From Candidatus Woesearchaeota archaeon (GTDB lineage Archaea > Nanobdellota > Nanobdellia > Woesearchaeales > 21-14-0-10-32-9), in the NCBI GenBank assembly GCA_003562145.1, contig PWWA01000057.1, forward strand, positions 1 through 8,392: 8,392 bases of DNA, read 5' to 3'. Below the pieces are notes generated by a model that saw only the letters and a list, made by a program, of their open reading frames with translations, was not told the origin of the DNA and searched no databases. Position 1 is the stretch's first letter. The number at the start of each line of letters is the position of its first letter. Below are positions 6,753-8,392 of this stretch, piece by piece. Made by a program: the position numbers and the translations under genes.

Positions 6753-8306
6753 TAAGAATTTCTTGTTTGTATTAACATATTTCATCAGGTTGCTTTTGTC
6801 TGTGTAGTATTCCGCCATCACTCTTCCCACGCTGTCAACATCTTCTATGCTATTATTGATTAGGTATTTCAGGATTTTTTCTTTTTCTTTCAGCTCCCTT
6901 CCTAGCTCTTGTGGAGTCATGCCTGTGTATAGCTGTATGTTCTGGTAGAGTGACTTGGACTTGCTGACTTGAACTAAGCAGTCCTTTTTGGCATTGTATT
7001 GAAGTATAACGTTTTCTTCTCCGCTTGGAAGTATTTCGGCTACCTGGAAAGTCCTTCTATGCCCGGTTCTCCTATTCCTGAACTGTACTATTACCATTGA
7101 TATCGCGGGGAGCATTATCTTTGGGACTTCTATGGGGGGGTTTGTCAGCCTTTCAACTGTTTCTTTTGAATTGTTAGCGTGGAATGTTGCGTATACACTA
7201 TGCCCTGTGTGTATTGCTTCGAATAATGTCTCTGTCTCCTTCTTCCTTCTTACTTCTCCTACTATTATTCGGTCTGGCCTCATTCGCAAGCTATTAACCA
7301 GCAAATCCCCCATCGTGATTTCTCCTTTTCCTTCAGGGTTTGCAAGGGTTGTATTAAGTGGGACCCAGTGCAGGAATTTTGGCAGCTGTATCTCCCTCGT
7401 ATCCTCTATGCTTAGGATTCTTTGGTTTGGGGGGAAAAGAGTGGCTAATGCGTTAAGCGTGCTGGTCTTCCCTGAAGCCGTGCCTCCGGCGATTATTGCG
7501 GACATCTCGTATTGGATAGCAGTCCATATAAGCGCTGCCGCCTCTATAGTCATTGTCTTCATCTTTAGGAACTTGGTAATAGTCCAGGGGTCTTTGGAGA
7601 ACTTCCTTATGGTTATAGTGTTTCCTGATGTGGATACAGGGCTCAGCGTTGCGTTAACCCTGTCGCCTTCATTCATATGGGCGTCAAGCAAAGGGGTTAA
7701 AACAGTTATCTGCCTTCCTATCTTCCGCCCTATTATGCTTGCATAATGCCTTATTTCTTCTTCGTCCTTCATGTAGACATTGGTTTTGAGCCACCCATAT
7801 TTTTTGTGGTATATCCATACGGGTTCACTTGATTGGTTGACAACGATTTCTTCCAGGTTATTGTCGCTCATCAGTAATTCTAGGTTTCCAAGGCCTAGGC
7901 TTTTTATCTTAAGGTATGATTTTAAGAACTCCATGGTTTCAGCGTCGCTATCAGGAAAGTATTTCTGTACAAGGATGCTTATGATTTCCTCGAATTTCTC
8001 TTCTACAAGGCCTGTTTTCTTGAAGTCGCTTATTTCTGCTATGCCAAGGCTTACTTTCTTTATAAGTTCCTGGCGCACTCTTTCGAGGATCATCTCTGTA
8101 GTCCTGCTTATGACAGAGATTTCAAGGTCGTATAATGGGACGAACTCCCCTTTTTTCCTGCGGATAGTTACTTTTATTGGTATTTGGCCGGACCTGTATG
8201 TATAAGTATCTATGATTTTTTCTTCGCTTTTATCGCTTGGCGCCAAATGCTTCTTTTTTGCCGGCTTTTTCTTTTCTTGCTTTGCAGCTTTCTTTTTCTT
8301 AGCCAT
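6750..8306 (-). CDS. Archaeal type IV filament/secretion ATPase (GspE/VirB11-like)
   Basis: Complete motor ATPase of 518 residues from the ATG at 8306; an in-frame TTG two codons upstream (8312) would give 520. Motifs in the 520-residue numbering: Walker A GGTASGKTS 276-284 (Lys282), Asp box IEDTRE 302-307, Walker B RIIVGEVR 348-355 (Glu353), HTGH 368-371, TFHANN 376-381. An N-terminal domain (about 30-260) precedes the RecA-like core, and a C-terminal helical extension (about 455-520) ends the protein. The first ~22 residues are almost all Lys and Ala. Length and motifs fit an active family member. ATG was preferred because a TATA-like element about 30 bp upstream would place the transcript start at or just before it, and no good Shine-Dalgarno favours TTG. 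It heads the minus-strand cassette and is the paralogue of the plus-strand ATPase, about 69% identical over 177 core residues. Confidence 0.95.
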   Translation of the reverse strand: MAKKKKAAKQEKKKPAKKKHLAPSDKSEEKIIDTYTYRSGQIPIKVTIRRKKGEFVPLYDLEISVISRTTEMILERVRQELIKKVSLGIAEISDFKKTGLVEEKFEEIISILVQKYFPDSDAETMEFLKSYLKIKSLGLGNLELLMSDNNLEEIVVNQSSEPVWIYHKKYGWLKTNVYMKDEEEIRHYASIIGRKIGRQITVLTPLLDAHMNEGDRVNATLSPVSTSGNTITIRKFSKDPWTITKFLKMKTMTIEAAALIWTAIQYEMSAIIAGGTASGKTSTLNALATLFPPNQRILSIEDTREIQLPKFLHWVPLNTTLANPEGKGEITMGDLLVNSLRMRPDRIIVGEVRRKKETETLFEAIHTGHSVYATFHANNSKETVERLTNPPIEVPKIMLPAISMVIVQFRNRRTGHRRTFQVAEILPSGEENVILQYNAKKDCLVQVSKSKSLYQNIQLYTGMTPQELGRELKEKEKILKYLINNSIEDVDSVGRVMAEYYTDKSNLMKYVNTNKKFL

Positions 8307-8330
8307 TTCCAACCCCTTTTTTTTCCGATA

Positions 8331-8345
8331 AACACATATATTTTT
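8331..8345 (-). promoter_or_regulatory. Possible archaeal TATA element for the minus-strand cassette
   Basis: On the minus strand an A-run leads into AAATATATGTG, centred near 8339. About 26 bp downstream lies 8313, just before the TTG (8312) and ATG (8306) of the ATPase gene. The usual archaeal TATA-to-start spacing would therefore give a leaderless or very short-leader transcript, consistent with the poor Shine-Dalgarno there. This is inferred from position only. Confidence 0.35.
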
Positions 8346-8347
8346 TT

Positions 8348-8392
8348 TTAGTTGCCTTTTATGTAGTCAACAAGATTTTCTATTTTTGCCAT
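8348..8392 (-). CDS. Edge fragment: short reading frame ending upstream of the ATPase
   Basis: Reading leftward from the right window edge, an ATG at 8392 opens MAKIENLVDYIKGN and a TAA at 8350-8348. It is either the C-terminus of a longer gene whose start is beyond the window, or a 14-codon peptide or relic. The beginning MA-IE faintly resembles the start of the small winged-helix protein at 3507 (MAVIE), but that is too little to claim homology. It ends about 40 bp before the ATPase ATG, on the same strand. Confidence 0.3.
   Translation of the reverse strand: MAKIENLVDYIKGN

Noticed and set aside
7132..7746. A 204-codon open frame on the plus strand
   Set aside because: It lies wholly antisense to the ATPase core, whose motifs are unmistakable on the minus strand; no ribosome binding site or recognisable domain.
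7780..8205. A 141-codon plus-strand frame
   Set aside because: Antisense to the N-terminal domain of the ATPase, which is confirmed by its paralogue.
1..8392. CRISPR array, tRNA/rRNA genes, insertion sequences or integration sites
   Set aside because: No regularly spaced repeats, cloverleaf-like segments, transposase-like proteins or terminal repeats were seen; coding density is nearly complete. The only repeats are the paralogue identity blocks.

Overview
This window looks archaeal. Every recognisable protein belongs to the archaeal branch of the type IV filament / type II secretion superfamily: VirB11/GspE-like ATPases, and GspF/TadC-like membrane platform proteins that come two per ATPase. 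Start signals are mixed (ATG, GTG and TTG), junctions are tight, and Shine-Dalgarno sequences of the GAGG/GGTGA type overlap the upstream stop codons. The taxon cannot be fixed from this window; an uncultivated lineage (for example DPANN) is only a guess from protein style.

The layout is two homologous cassettes facing each other. Plus strand, left half: ATPase (5'-truncated by the window edge, to 1441), first platform protein (1463-2275), second platform protein (2277-3497, TTG start), then a 65-residue winged-helix protein (3507-3704). Minus strand, right half: ATPase (8306 to 6750), first platform protein (6737 to 5943), second platform protein (5933 to 4812, GTG start). After a 144-bp gap comes a 317-residue protein of unknown function with a C-terminal Cys/His metal site (4667 to 3714). 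The two arms meet tail to tail over a 9-bp gap near 3705-3713. At the extreme right edge, a 14-codon stretch (8392 to 8348) is probably part of an upstream minus-strand gene.

Each cassette encodes the cytoplasmic motor and inner-membrane platform of a pilus-like or secretion machine. The ATPase would hexamerise under a platform made of the two polytopic proteins and drive pilin extraction or assembly. The two-platform arrangement is that of Tad pili and the related archaeal EppA-dependent pili. No pilin, class III signal peptide or prepilin peptidase is visible here, so these must be encoded elsewhere.

The most interesting observation is at nucleotide level. The two ATPase genes are about 69% identical in protein over a 177-residue gap-free core. 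Yet they share blocks of perfect DNA identity (31, 38, 26 and 23 nt) exactly over the GNTITIRKFS, Walker A, Walker B and His-box segments, while conserved residues between those blocks differ at synonymous sites. A 25-nt block also lies in the first platform pair. This patchiness suggests gene conversion between the inverted copies, or nucleotide-level constraint.
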